Below, piece by piece: positions 1 through 6,506 of a DNA stretch of 10,228 bases. The number at the start of each line of letters is the position of its first letter. Position 1 is the first letter of the stretch. Source of the stretch: Methylomonas sp. (GTDB lineage: Bacteria > Pseudomonadota > Gammaproteobacteria > Methylococcales > Methylomonadaceae). Both the position numbers and the translations under genes were made by a program. The DNA lies in NCBI GenBank assembly GCA_026990815.1, contig JALXCS010000218.1, positions 6,683-16,910 of the forward strand. Reading direction: 5' to 3'. The notes under the pieces are model-generated. The model saw nothing but the letters and a program-made list of their open reading frames with translations, ran no database searches and was not told the DNA's origin.

Positions 1-133
1 CGTTTTTATCGTTTGCAGTTCTGATTATTTGGCCCTGAACATCAAGAAGCGCAAGGGTGCATGGGCACGAGGCAATAGCTTCAACAAAAGGCAGAAATTT
101 CTCAAGTTTTAATAATTCTGGTTTTTCTTTCAT
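1..133 (-). CDS. Unidentified protein, N-terminal 44 codons only (runs off left edge)
   Basis: An ATG at 133-131 opens a reading frame that stays open to the window edge. It begins MKEKPELLKLEKFLPFVEA and continues with a short hydrophobic stretch containing CPC (residues 24-26) and then LALLDVQGQIIRTAND. That last stretch resembles the first strand and turn of a PAS or GAF sensor domain, but 44 residues are too few to name a family. It starts 3 nt after the receiver gene stop and has no clear Shine-Dalgarno sequence, so it is probably the fourth gene of the HDOD-kinase-receiver operon and translated by coupling. By position it could be the output partner of the receiver (inference). No signal peptide is evident. 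Confidence 0.6.
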   Translation of the reverse strand, partial: MKEKPELLKLEKFLPFVEAIASCPCTLALLDVQGQIIRTANDKN

Positions 134-136
134 GGT

Positions 137-499
137 TCAGGCGAAATAATCATTTAACCGAATGACCAGGCGGCGCATACTTAAAGGCTTTTCCATTAAT
201 TCCACTGATTTGAATTGTTCCGCCCAGGTTCTGATATCACGGTCGGTGCGAGATGTCATGATAATAATCAGTTGGCTCAATTTAGGGTATTTGCTGATGA
301 TCTGTTCACACAGTTCTATACCATTCATTTTTGGCATCTGCACATCAGTGATAACTATGTCGGGTAGTTCACGTTCGATAGCCTCTAGAGCTAATTTGCC
401 GTTTAATGCGGTGCTGGCAATATAGCCTGAACGTTCAAGAAATTGTTGTAATACTAGGGTTACATGAGGTTCGTCGTCAACTAACAGTATTTTTTTCAT
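137..499 (-). CDS. Stand-alone CheY-like response regulator receiver
   Basis: A 120-residue protein made of one receiver domain and nothing else. The acidic pocket is D8-D9, the phospho-acceptor aspartate is D52 (in TDVQMPKMNG), the switch threonine is T82 (in IIMTSR) and the conserved lysine is K104 (in MEKPLS). All residues needed for phosphorylation are therefore present. There is no DNA-binding, GGDEF, EAL or other output domain, so it must act by binding a partner or by relaying phosphate. Its ATG overlaps the kinase stop in an ATGA (4 nt) with no Shine-Dalgarno sequence, typical of translational coupling. The cognate kinase is almost certainly the upstream gene. The specific output is unknown. 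Confidence 0.95.
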   Translation of the reverse strand: MKKILLVDDEPHVTLVLQQFLERSGYIASTALNGKLALEAIERELPDIVITDVQMPKMNGIELCEQIISKYPKLSQLIIIMTSRTDRDIRTWAEQFKSVELMEKPLSMRRLVIRLNDYFA

Positions 500-2331
500 G
501 CGACTGCTTGTTTAAGAATGGTAGAATTTTTTTTCAGGGAAATTGTAAATTCACTACCTTCGCCTGGAGAGCTTTGAAGTGAGATTTTCCCTTGATGTAA
601 TTCGATAATTTCCTTGGCGAGAGACAAGCCAAGACCATGACCATTTTTTCGGGTAATTTGTTCATCAGAAGATCGATAAAATTTATCAAAAATTCTGGGC
701 TGGTCTACCGGCGAAATCCCTAAACCCGTGTCAGAAACTTTGATAATAATTACTTCATCCAGTTCTTCTGCAGATAAAATAACCTTGCCGTTAGGACGAT
801 TGTATTTGACCGCATTTGTGAGTAAATTGTTGATGGCAATGCGTAATAATTCTTTATCGACCTGGATGTTAGATAGTGTTCTGGGTAGTTGTAGTTGAAA
901 GTCAATGTCTTGATGCTTGCCGCTACGAGCTACGCTGTAGAAGGTATCTTTAAGAAATTCAACAAATTTCACCCGGTGCAAATTTAAGGTAATGTTACCC
1001 GCTTCTATTTTGGTGATATTCAATAGATTGCTGATCAGTCCTGCCAGTCGGTCTACCTCATCATTGATAACATTGACAGCATTAAATCTTTGATCATCAG
1101 GAATACCTTGTTCATCAGATAATAATTCAGCATACATCCGAATCACATTCAGCGGTGATTTTAGTTCATGGGCAACGTGAGCAATGAATTCATCGCGGGC
1201 ATTATTTGCCAGTACCTCCTGAGTTTTATCATGAAAAATCACCAAGGTTCCGCAAATGGTTTCAACATCTTTGGGAGCAAATATTGGATAGGCTCCAACG
1301 ACAATGGTTTTGCCCAGATTATTTTCGGGGATATATTCAACTGTTTCGGATCGTTGTAAGCGGCTGATATTACTGTGATAACGTGCTAACAGGTTGATTA
1401 CGTCCTGATTGTTGCACCACTGCTGGGGCTTTTTGTGGATAACAGATTCCAATGGTTGGCCAATTAATGCTGTTAGTTTGAAATTTGCAAATGTTGTTAA
1501 CCCGGTTTCATCCATAATTAGAACTGCATCCGGCAAAGATTGCAGCGCTGCTTCCATGCGCTTGCGTTGATAACTTATCGCTAGAGTAGACGCTTGGGTT
1601 TTGACATTATCATGTTGTAATTGTTGGAAACGGTGGTCGACAACTTCAACAAAGTGTTTGAAGTTTTTTATGAAATCCTGAAAATCATTGGCCTCATTAA
1701 CAGTTTCAAGGTGCTGTTTGTGCAATGTTTTGTTGATTTCTACATTAGCCTGGCGTAAAGCTTGTAATTCGCGCCTGATCAAAAAATATGTTAAGGGAAC
1801 CAATAAAAAAACCGGCAAAGCCAATTGTGCGATAAATGGTAACTCCTGGAGGTCAACCTTGATGTCAGGTTTAAAAAAACCAATTCGATAGTGTCCTATC
1901 AATTTACCATTCGCTAGCAACGGGGCGCGGAATTCAATAATTTCCTTGTTATCAGTTTGTAAGTTCAAGTGGTGTTCGGAAGGCCAGAGATTGGCAGAGT
2001 CGGTTAACTGAATTTTGGGAATAGCGATGGTGCCGGAACTGGATATGGCCATGGGCTTGCCTTGTTTGTCAACGATAGTGGCATAGGCAAAATCCGATTG
2101 TTGAAGTTTGTTTTGGATAAGGTCCAGAATGGCACTGCGACCATTTTTGATTGACAGTTGTTCAAGCGGTAGGGTTGATAATACCTGGGCTATATTTCTG
2201 CCTTGTTGTTTGATCGCTTGTTCTTGGTTTTGATAACGATTGGTGATGAGCAGCCAGGCAATAGTGATTATTACTAGTAGAGCCGCTGATATCAGGATTA
2301 AACCGAAGCGTTCAGTTGCTATTCTCTTCAT
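496..2331 (-). CDS. Membrane sensor histidine kinase (periplasmic sensor, PAS, HisKA, HATPase)
   Basis: A 611-residue kinase. A short cytoplasmic N-terminus leads into membrane helix 1 (about 10-30). A periplasmic region (about 31-165) follows, whose pattern (YATIVDKQGKPMA ... EFRAPLL ... GKLIGHYRIGF) resembles a single-Cache/PDC sensor fold. Membrane helix 2 is at about 166-185. A helical, probably coiled-coil stretch (about 187-260) occupies the place where a HAMP domain is usual; I see no clear HAMP. A PAS-like domain follows (about 262-370, starting SLPDAVLIMDETG). HisKA carries the phospho-acceptor H388 in HVAHELKSPLN. The ATPase shows the N box (NNLLTNAVKYN, 501-511), G1 (DTGLGI, 534-539), F box (FDKFYR) and G2 (GHGLGLS, 564-570). 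All catalytic motifs are intact. It starts at the TAATG junction with the HDOD gene and lacks its own Shine-Dalgarno sequence. The expected target is the adjacent receiver. The ligand is unknown. Confidence 0.95.
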   Translation of the reverse strand: MKRIATERFGLILISAALLVIITIAWLLITNRYQNQEQAIKQQGRNIAQVLSTLPLEQLSIKNGRSAILDLIQNKLQQSDFAYATIVDKQGKPMAISSSGTIAIPKIQLTDSANLWPSEHHLNLQTDNKEIIEFRAPLLANGKLIGHYRIGFFKPDIKVDLQELPFIAQLALPVFLLVPLTYFLIRRELQALRQANVEINKTLHKQHLETVNEANDFQDFIKNFKHFVEVVDHRFQQLQHDNVKTQASTLAISYQRKRMEAALQSLPDAVLIMDETGLTTFANFKLTALIGQPLESVIHKKPQQWCNNQDVINLLARYHSNISRLQRSETVEYIPENNLGKTIVVGAYPIFAPKDVETICGTLVIFHDKTQEVLANNARDEFIAHVAHELKSPLNVIRMYAELLSDEQGIPDDQRFNAVNVINDEVDRLAGLISNLLNITKIEAGNITLNLHRVKFVEFLKDTFYSVARSGKHQDIDFQLQLPRTLSNIQVDKELLRIAINNLLTNAVKYNRPNGKVILSAEELDEVIIIKVSDTGLGISPVDQPRIFDKFYRSSDEQITRKNGHGLGLSLAKEIIELHQGKISLQSSPGEGSEFTISLKKNSTILKQAVA

Positions 2332-3173
2332 TAGCTGTTTGTAAACAGAAGGCGTAATACTTCCAGCATGGAATGTTTAGCTTCAATTTTAACCGGCTCC
2401 AATGATTCTTCATCCAAGCCGGTAATTTCCCATGCCTTGACATTAATTTCAGGTGCATCAATACCATTCTTTTTGCTTTCTTCCTGTAGCACCATAATAG
2501 AAGCCAGATGCACTATGGCGCTGTCTAGCAAAAACTGACCAGACCCCAAAAGCGAGGTATGGTTTTCAACTGTTTCAACATGACTTTTAGGTAATTTCCA
2601 TGACCGCAGCAAGGCACTGCCAACTTTCGAATAATCAAAACCAAAAGTTTCTCTTTCTATTTGCTGGACAGGTTTGTTGTCCAATTTTGCCTCGGATAGG
2701 ATTTCAAATGCTGGTCTTGGCATTTTTGTATAGATAATCAGATGGCCAATATCATGCAGCAATCCGGCCAGGAATAGGCGTTCGCTGTCTAAAACATTAC
2801 ATTTTCTCGCTAACAGCCGTGAGATAATTCCACAATAGACGCTGCGTGCCCAAAATTCCTTCATATTGACTAAATCTTTTGGAATGCCTTTAAAGGATTT
2901 AACGACAGAAGTAGCAAGCACCAAATCATGAAGTTGAGATAAACCCATAATGCTGATAGCGCGGGTGACGGTTTCAATTTCAGAAGCAAAGCCAAAAAAA
3001 GAGCTGTTGGAAATTCTTATTAATCGTGCGCAAATGCTTGGATCTTGACTGACAATATTGGAAACATCATCAATCGAAGATCGGGGATCATCGATGGTAT
3101 CTCGGACCTTGAGATATAGTTCAGGCAAGGAGATCAGGTCATCAACGTTTGCAACTAATTGTTCCGGAGTCAT
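2331..3173 (-). CDS. HDOD domain signalling protein
   Basis: A 280-residue soluble protein dominated by an HDOD domain (about 10-210), a relative of HD phosphohydrolases found in bacterial signalling proteins. Visible family landmarks are SLPELYLKVRDTI near the start, VSQDPSICARLIRISNSSFFG (about 41-61, written here in part), TVTRAISIMGL (about 68-78) and the GLLHDIGHL loop with H140-D141 (137-145). A later ENHTS (203-207) sits where HD proteins keep another histidine. HDOD proteins often lack full metal-dependent hydrolase activity, so I infer a scaffold or regulatory role rather than an enzymatic one. It is the first gene of the operon, followed with a 1-nt overlap by the kinase. No Shine-Dalgarno sequence is obvious before ATG 3173-3171. 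An 8-bp inverted repeat lies immediately upstream and could affect expression. Confidence 0.93.
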   Translation of the reverse strand: MTPEQLVANVDDLISLPELYLKVRDTIDDPRSSIDDVSNIVSQDPSICARLIRISNSSFFGFASEIETVTRAISIMGLSQLHDLVLATSVVKSFKGIPKDLVNMKEFWARSVYCGIISRLLARKCNVLDSERLFLAGLLHDIGHLIIYTKMPRPAFEILSEAKLDNKPVQQIERETFGFDYSKVGSALLRSWKLPKSHVETVENHTSLLGSGQFLLDSAIVHLASIMVLQEESKKNGIDAPEINVKAWEITGLDEESLEPVKIEAKHSMLEVLRLLFTNS

Positions 3174-3179
3174 TGAAAA

Positions 3180-3215
3180 CTGCTATCAGGTTGGTAATAA
3201 ATAGAAGGATAGCAG
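3180..3215. repeat. 8-bp inverted repeat just upstream of the HDOD gene
   Basis: CTGCTATC (3180-3187) and GATAGCAG (3208-3215) are perfect reverse complements separated by 20 nt. The nearer arm ends 6 nt before the HDOD start codon, in the region where a ribosome would bind. It could be a dyad operator or a weak leader stem-loop. An 8-bp match could also be chance. Confidence 0.4.
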
Positions 3216-3248
3216 AACTTTTGAGGATTTCCGGGAAGCTAAAGAGAG

Positions 3249-3276
3249 CAAGTCCTTTCTGGGGAGGAAGGACTTG
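3249..3276 (-). terminator. Hairpin 15 nt after the trhP stop, possible terminator
   Basis: The arms 3249-3257 and 3268-3276 (CAAGTCCTT / AAGGACTTG) are a perfect 9-bp inverted repeat. In a plus-strand transcript the stem would extend to 12 bp with a GGGG loop. In the minus-strand transcript one inner position is an A/C mismatch. Reading out of trhP, the hairpin is followed by only a weak pyrimidine run (CTCTCTTT), so it may be a weak intrinsic terminator or an mRNA 3'-end stabiliser. It separates trhP from the HDOD operon, which runs in the same direction. Confidence 0.5.
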
Positions 3277-3291
3277 GGGCTGCGATCGGTG

Positions 3292-4632
3292 TCATAAATA
3301 CCGGGCAATCAAACCTTTTTTGGCGTTTATTTTAGGCAGAGGTATTTTTACTTCATAACCGCCACCAGAAGCTTCCTGCATGGGATTGCCATAAAGATCT
3401 TCCATGTGGTCTACAGTAATATCCTGGTTGCCTTCAGGTAAAATTACCTCGATGGTATCACCAACAGAAAATTTGTTTTTTACCGCTATTTCGGCCAGTC
3501 CGGTAGAGGAGTCATAATTTCTGATTTCGCCACAAAACTGTTGTTGGTGGCTTTTGGAATAACCAGTGATATAGTTTTGGTATTCATGCGTATGATGCCG
3601 TTGGTAAAAACCATCGGTATAGCCGCGATTAGCCAGATTTTCCAGAACACCGAGTAGTTCGGGGTGGAATTCACGGCCAGCGAGGGCATCATCAATAGCT
3701 TGCCGATAAGCTTGAGCAGTACGCGCAACATAATAATGAGATTTGGTTCGACCTTCTATTTTCAGGCTGTTAACGCCTATTTCGACAAGTCTCTGAACAT
3801 GTTCAATAGCCCTTAAATCCTTGGAGTTCATGATATAAGTGCCATTTTCGTCTTCCATCACCGGTAAAAGTTCACCTTTTCGGCCTTCCTCTTCAAGGAA
3901 ATAAACTTTGTCAGCCAAGGGGTGGCGATTGGCACCGCCGCAATTGGCAGTACTGAGTTCAGACATGGAAATCGCGCCTTTTGCTAATACATAGTCGCCC
4001 TCAGCATTTTCATGTGCAGGTAATGTATCATATTTCCAACGGCAGGAATTGGTGCAAGTGCCTTGGTTAGGGTCGCGGTGATTGAAATAACCGGACAATA
4101 AGCAGCGGCCGGAATAGGCAATACACAAAGCTCCGTGAACAAACACTTCGAGTTCCATATCCGGGCATTCCTGACGGATTTCAGCAATTTCATCCAGGGA
4201 TAATTCCCGCGACAGAATAATTCTGCTGATACCCATTTTCTGCCAGAATTTCACAGTTGCAAAATTGACGGTATTGGCCTGGACAGATAGATGAATCGGC
4301 ATGTCGGGCCATTGTTCCCGGGTCATCATAATCAATCCTGGATCTGCCATAATCAGGGCATCAGGCTGCATCGCGATAATGGGCGCCAGATCTTTGACAA
4401 ATGTTTTGATTTTGCTGTTATGGGGAATTACATTGGTGGCGAGAAAGAATTTTTTGCCTAGTTGATGCGCTTCTTTGATGCCTTTATCCAAGTTGTCGGC
4501 AAGGAAGTCATTGTTTCGTACCCTCAAGCTGTAACGAGGTTGTCCTGCGTATATTGCATCAGCACCGTAAGCAAAAGCGTAGTGCATATTTTTTATAGTT
4601 CCGGCAGGAGATAAGAGTTCAACTGTTTTCAT
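3292..4632 (-). CDS. trhP: tRNA 5-hydroxyuridine synthesis protein TrhP (YegQ, peptidase U32 family)
   Basis: A 446-residue cytoplasmic protein, full length for the YegQ/TrhP branch of the U32 family (E. coli protein about 450 residues). The family signature is clear: ELLSPAGT at the start (5-12), FVHGALCIAYSGRCLLSGY (164-182), HRDPNQGTCTNSCRWKY (185-201) and SLKIEGRTKSHYYVA (289-303). Cysteines 170, 177, 193, 197 and 231 fall in the conserved cluster expected to hold an iron-sulfur centre. A C-terminal beta-barrel-like domain (about 365-446) completes the fold. In E. coli, TrhP hydroxylates U34 of certain tRNAs in a prephenate-dependent pathway that leads to cmo5U/mcmo5U. Despite the family name it is not expected to be a protease. 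It is probably a single-gene unit. The region upstream (4633-4760) has AT-rich -10-like sequences but no -35 I trust, and no strong Shine-Dalgarno sequence. Confidence 0.93.
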   Translation of the reverse strand: MKTVELLSPAGTIKNMHYAFAYGADAIYAGQPRYSLRVRNNDFLADNLDKGIKEAHQLGKKFFLATNVIPHNSKIKTFVKDLAPIIAMQPDALIMADPGLIMMTREQWPDMPIHLSVQANTVNFATVKFWQKMGISRIILSRELSLDEIAEIRQECPDMELEVFVHGALCIAYSGRCLLSGYFNHRDPNQGTCTNSCRWKYDTLPAHENAEGDYVLAKGAISMSELSTANCGGANRHPLADKVYFLEEEGRKGELLPVMEDENGTYIMNSKDLRAIEHVQRLVEIGVNSLKIEGRTKSHYYVARTAQAYRQAIDDALAGREFHPELLGVLENLANRGYTDGFYQRHHTHEYQNYITGYSKSHQQQFCGEIRNYDSSTGLAEIAVKNKFSVGDTIEVILPEGNQDITVDHMEDLYGNPMQEASGGGYEVKIPLPKINAKKGLIARYL

Positions 4633-4752
4633 AGTATTTTACTAGGATAATATAAGACTATTATAAACCTTTCTTGTTAACGTGAGGCCTAATAACGATT
4701 ACCCTGAAATGAACTAATTCCGGAAAGTTAAAAATACTTATTCAATGAGCAC

Positions 4753-4756
4753 GGAG
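4753..4756 (+). promoter_or_regulatory. Shine-Dalgarno GGAG of the membrane microprotein
   Basis: GGAG lies 4 nt before ATG 4761 and 7 nt before ATG 4764. The spacing favours the second ATG as the true start. Confidence 0.6.
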
Positions 4757-4760
4757 ATTG

Positions 4761-4901
4761 ATGATGTGGCTGTTACTTTTTATTATCGCGTTGTTATATG
4801 TTTTGGGTAATGCATTTTTATTGTTAAGAATGACCAGTATTCCTAAAATCCCCAAAAACTTTATAGCTCGACCTTATGATGACGATGAAGAAGATGAGTA
4901 G
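4761..4901 (+). CDS. Single-span membrane microprotein with acidic tail (46 aa, or 45 aa from 4764)
   Basis: This small gene reads MMWLLLFIIALLYVLGNAFL, then LLRMTSIPKIPKNF, then IARPYDDDEEDE and stop. Residues 3-22 form one strongly hydrophobic helix, followed by a basic, proline-containing linker (R23, K29, K32) and a tail with seven acidic residues among the last seven positions. The arrangement suggests an inner-membrane protein with a cytoplasmic C-terminus. A GGAG Shine-Dalgarno sequence precedes it; the second ATG (4764) is better spaced. Its last 41 bp overlap the 3' end of dtd on the other strand. The layout (one helix ending in GN, then a short polar tail) recalls small uncharacterised gammaproteobacterial membrane proteins such as DUF2897, but I cannot confirm the family. 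Its function is unknown. Confidence 0.72.
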   Translation: MMWLLLFIIALLYVLGNAFLLLRMTSIPKIPKNFIARPYDDDEEDE

Positions 4902-5340
4902 GCCGTGTCCGTAAGGTAAAAGTGATCGGACCGTCATTAATTAATGCGACTTGCATATCTGCTCCAAATTCACCGCAAGCCACGGTATGGTAGTGGCTTT
5001 TAGCCTTTTCGGTGAGATACTGAAAAAGTTTTTTGGCTTGTTCCGGGGGGGCAGCCGAGGTAAAACTAGGCCGGTTGCCTTTTTCAGTATCTGCGGCAAG
5101 TGTAAATTGGGGAATTAACATCAAATCGCCATGGGTATCGCGTAAGCTGAGGTTCATTCGATCATTTTCATCAGTAAAGATTCGATAGTTTAAAACCCGC
5201 TCAAGTAATCTGTCTGCTTCATGTTCAGTGTCTTCTTTTTCTATGGCGACCAATGCCATAATGCCATGGCCAATTTCGCCTATGGTGTTGCGATTGACAG
5301 TGACGCTGGATTGGGTAACTCGCTGGATAATAGTGATCAT
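4861..5340 (-). CDS. dtd: D-aminoacyl-tRNA deacylase (DTD)
   Basis: A 159-residue cytoplasmic enzyme that removes D-amino acids (and glycine mischarged on tRNA-Ala) from tRNA. It begins MITIIQRVTQSSVTV, the standard family start, at ATG 5340-5338 with AAGGA 8 nt upstream. An in-frame ATG at 5439 would add 33 residues unlike the family and run into the inverted-repeat element, so I reject it. The active-site segment is PQFTLAADT (77-85), with T80 present but proline at 77 where E. coli has the serine of SQFTL. The Gly-cisPro motif is GPITF (137-141), inside NDGPITF. E. coli DTD is 145 residues and ends soon after this motif. Here about 14 extra residues (from about 146, rich in His/Arg/Leu) are encoded in the stretch that overlaps the microprotein gene on the other strand. 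Confidence 0.95.
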   Translation of the reverse strand: MITIIQRVTQSSVTVNRNTIGEIGHGIMALVAIEKEDTEHEADRLLERVLNYRIFTDENDRMNLSLRDTHGDLMLIPQFTLAADTEKGNRPSFTSAAPPEQAKKLFQYLTEKAKSHYHTVACGEFGADMQVALINDGPITFTLRTRPTHLLHRHHKVEL

Positions 5341-5348
5341 AAAGGTTT

Positions 5349-5353
5349 TCCTT
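5349..5353 (-). promoter_or_regulatory. Shine-Dalgarno AAGGA of dtd
   Basis: On the minus strand AAGGA is followed by an 8-nt spacer and then ATG 5340-5338. This fixes the dtd start at 5340 instead of the longer in-frame option at 5439. Confidence 0.8.
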
Positions 5354-5403
5354 ATTATTTTTTTGCTAAATATCTCTGTACATGACAAAAATTTGTGGAA
5401 CAG

Positions 5404-5499
5404 AGGTAAGTGATTGAAATAAAAAACACATAGATACATCCGTGTAGCTCCCTATCGCATCCCTGCGATAGAAGGTCTTGTTATTTCAATCGCTTACCT
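5404..5499. repeat. 96-bp palindromic element: 19-bp terminal inverted repeats around a central hairpin
   Basis: The outer arms are 5404-5422 (AGGTAAGTGATTGAAATAA) and 5481-5499 (TTATTTCAATCGCTTACCT). They are reverse complements except at one position, which is a G·U wobble in a plus-strand RNA. In the centre, 5452-5459 and 5464-5471 (CTATCGCA / TGCGATAG) form an 8-bp perfect stem with a TCCC loop. Two 'CATCC' blocks (5437-5441 and 5458-5462) lie inside, as in the palindromic repeats scattered through some gammaproteobacterial genomes. The size and nested symmetry fit a MITE or REP-like element. I see no target-site duplication (flanks GGAACAG and TATTTAA). It lies between the divergent dtd and nuclease genes, 63 bp upstream of the dtd start. 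Confidence 0.75.
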
Positions 5500-5568
5500 T
5501 ATTTAACATCCAAGATGGTTAATTTTTTGTTGTGTACAAAGGCTAAATATTTAAAGCTGACTTTTATT

Positions 5569-5596
5569 TTGGCATACACTTTAAACAATGTTTAAT
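5569..5596 (+). promoter_or_regulatory. Sigma-70-type promoter for the exported nuclease gene
   Basis: TTGGCA (5569-5574, 5 of 6 matches to the -35 consensus) is followed by a 16-bp spacer and TTTAAT (5591-5596, 5 of 6 matches to the -10 consensus). It ends 28 bp before the nuclease start codon, which leaves a short leader. Upstream sequence is AT-rich. This is a prediction from sequence alone. Confidence 0.55.
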
Positions 5597-5624
5597 GGCT
5601 ATTTCACATTTTGACTTGTAATTA

Positions 5625-6467
5625 ATGAAAAAAATCGATTTTTTGGGATTTAGAAAGATATTTTTGCTATTAATGCTGGCATCAAAGTCCTTTTCCTGTT
5701 TGTCAGAAATTTATCAATGGAAAGACCAGTATGGCAAGAGCCATTTTTCTGATGTAAAAAGAGCTCAAGCGAAGCTGGTAAAAATCAATTCGGGATATGG
5801 TTATTTTTTTGTTAAACGGGTTTTCGATGGTGATACTGTAATGCTTGAAAATGATACCAAGGTTCGATTATTAGGTATCGATACTCCGGAAGTTGAGCAC
5901 AGAAACAAACCGGGTCAGTCTGGAGGAGAGGAGGCAAAACGTTGGCTGGAACATGCGGTGTTAGGTAAAAAGATCCGATTACAAAAAGATATTGAGAAAA
6001 AGGATAAATATGGCCGGACACTCGCTCATATTTTTACTCAGGATCGTAGGCATATCAATCTGGAACTGGTCGAATTAGGCTTGGCTACAGTCAATATTTA
6101 CCCGCCAAACTTACAATTTACAAAAGAGCTGTTGCGTGCTCAGGAGTATGCGGAAACTGAAGGATTGGGAATGTGGCGATATCCGCAATATCAGCCCATG
6201 ACGGTTGCTGCAATGGATGGAAAACGTCTGAAAGGATGGCAAAGAATTGTTGGAACTGTTGAGCGGATAAGGCAAAGTCGAAAATATGTCTACTTGGTAT
6301 TTTCAAAACAATTTGATGCCCGGATTGCGTTAAAGAATTTAATATATTTTCCGGATATAAAGAGTTATATCGGCAAAAAAATTGAAGTCCGTGGCTGGTT
6401 GTCCCGAAGAAAAAAACACCGGTCCATGCTGATTCGACATCCTGCTGCTATCAAGATAGTGGAATAG
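5625..6467 (+). CDS. Exported thermonuclease (SNase) with DUF4124-like N-terminus and extra C-terminal domain
   Basis: A 280-residue protein. The first 27 residues form a signal peptide (basic MKKIDFLGFRK, hydrophobic IFLLLMLAS, cleavage near SFSCLS), so it is probably periplasmic or secreted. Residues 28-45 (SEIYQWKDQYGKSHFSDV) match the DUF4124 pattern common in exported proteobacterial proteins. The SNase domain spans about 59-187. Residues matching the staphylococcal nuclease active site are D68 and D70-T71 (FDGDT), R81, D86-T87 with E89 (GIDTPE) and R131 (KYGRT), so calcium-dependent nucleic-acid cleavage is expected. The segment 205-280, including the patterns IVGTVERIRQSRKYVYLVF and GKKIEVRGWLSRR, looks like an additional OB-type domain. 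The start has no clear Shine-Dalgarno sequence but is the only one that gives a full signal peptide. The flavoprotein gene follows after 39 nt. Confidence 0.9.
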   Translation: MKKIDFLGFRKIFLLLMLASKSFSCLSEIYQWKDQYGKSHFSDVKRAQAKLVKINSGYGYFFVKRVFDGDTVMLENDTKVRLLGIDTPEVEHRNKPGQSGGEEAKRWLEHAVLGKKIRLQKDIEKKDKYGRTLAHIFTQDRRHINLELVELGLATVNIYPPNLQFTKELLRAQEYAETEGLGMWRYPQYQPMTVAAMDGKRLKGWQRIVGTVERIRQSRKYVYLVFSKQFDARIALKNLIYFPDIKSYIGKKIEVRGWLSRRKKHRSMLIRHPAAIKIVE

Positions 6468-6506
6468 ATCGGAGTTTTTTGTAATCTCGGGTAGAATGCT
6501 GTACCT

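Noticed and set aside
2335..2348. CTGTTT-GT-AAACAG inverted repeat at the HDOD/kinase junction
   Set aside because: A 2-nt centre cannot form an RNA hairpin without opening the stem, it lies in coding sequence, and 6-bp arms are expected by chance.
3984..4193. Alternative frame inside trhP, with others inside the kinase and permease genes
   Set aside because: These are out-of-frame shadows of well-supported genes, with no ribosome site or family-like sequence.
3292..4632. Reading the U32 protein as a secreted collagenase-type protease
   Set aside because: No signal peptide, and the cysteine cluster and sequence signature fit TrhP/YegQ tRNA modification.
4633..4700. TATAAT and TATATT boxes upstream of trhP (minus strand)
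   Set aside because: Good -10 matches but no acceptable -35 at normal spacing. A promoter is likely in this area but cannot be assigned.
5341..5439. 33-residue N-terminal extension of DTD starting at ATG 5439
   Set aside because: The family start motif and the Shine-Dalgarno sequence both point to 5340. The extra residues are AT-rich, hydrophobic, unlike DTD, and run into the inverted-repeat element.
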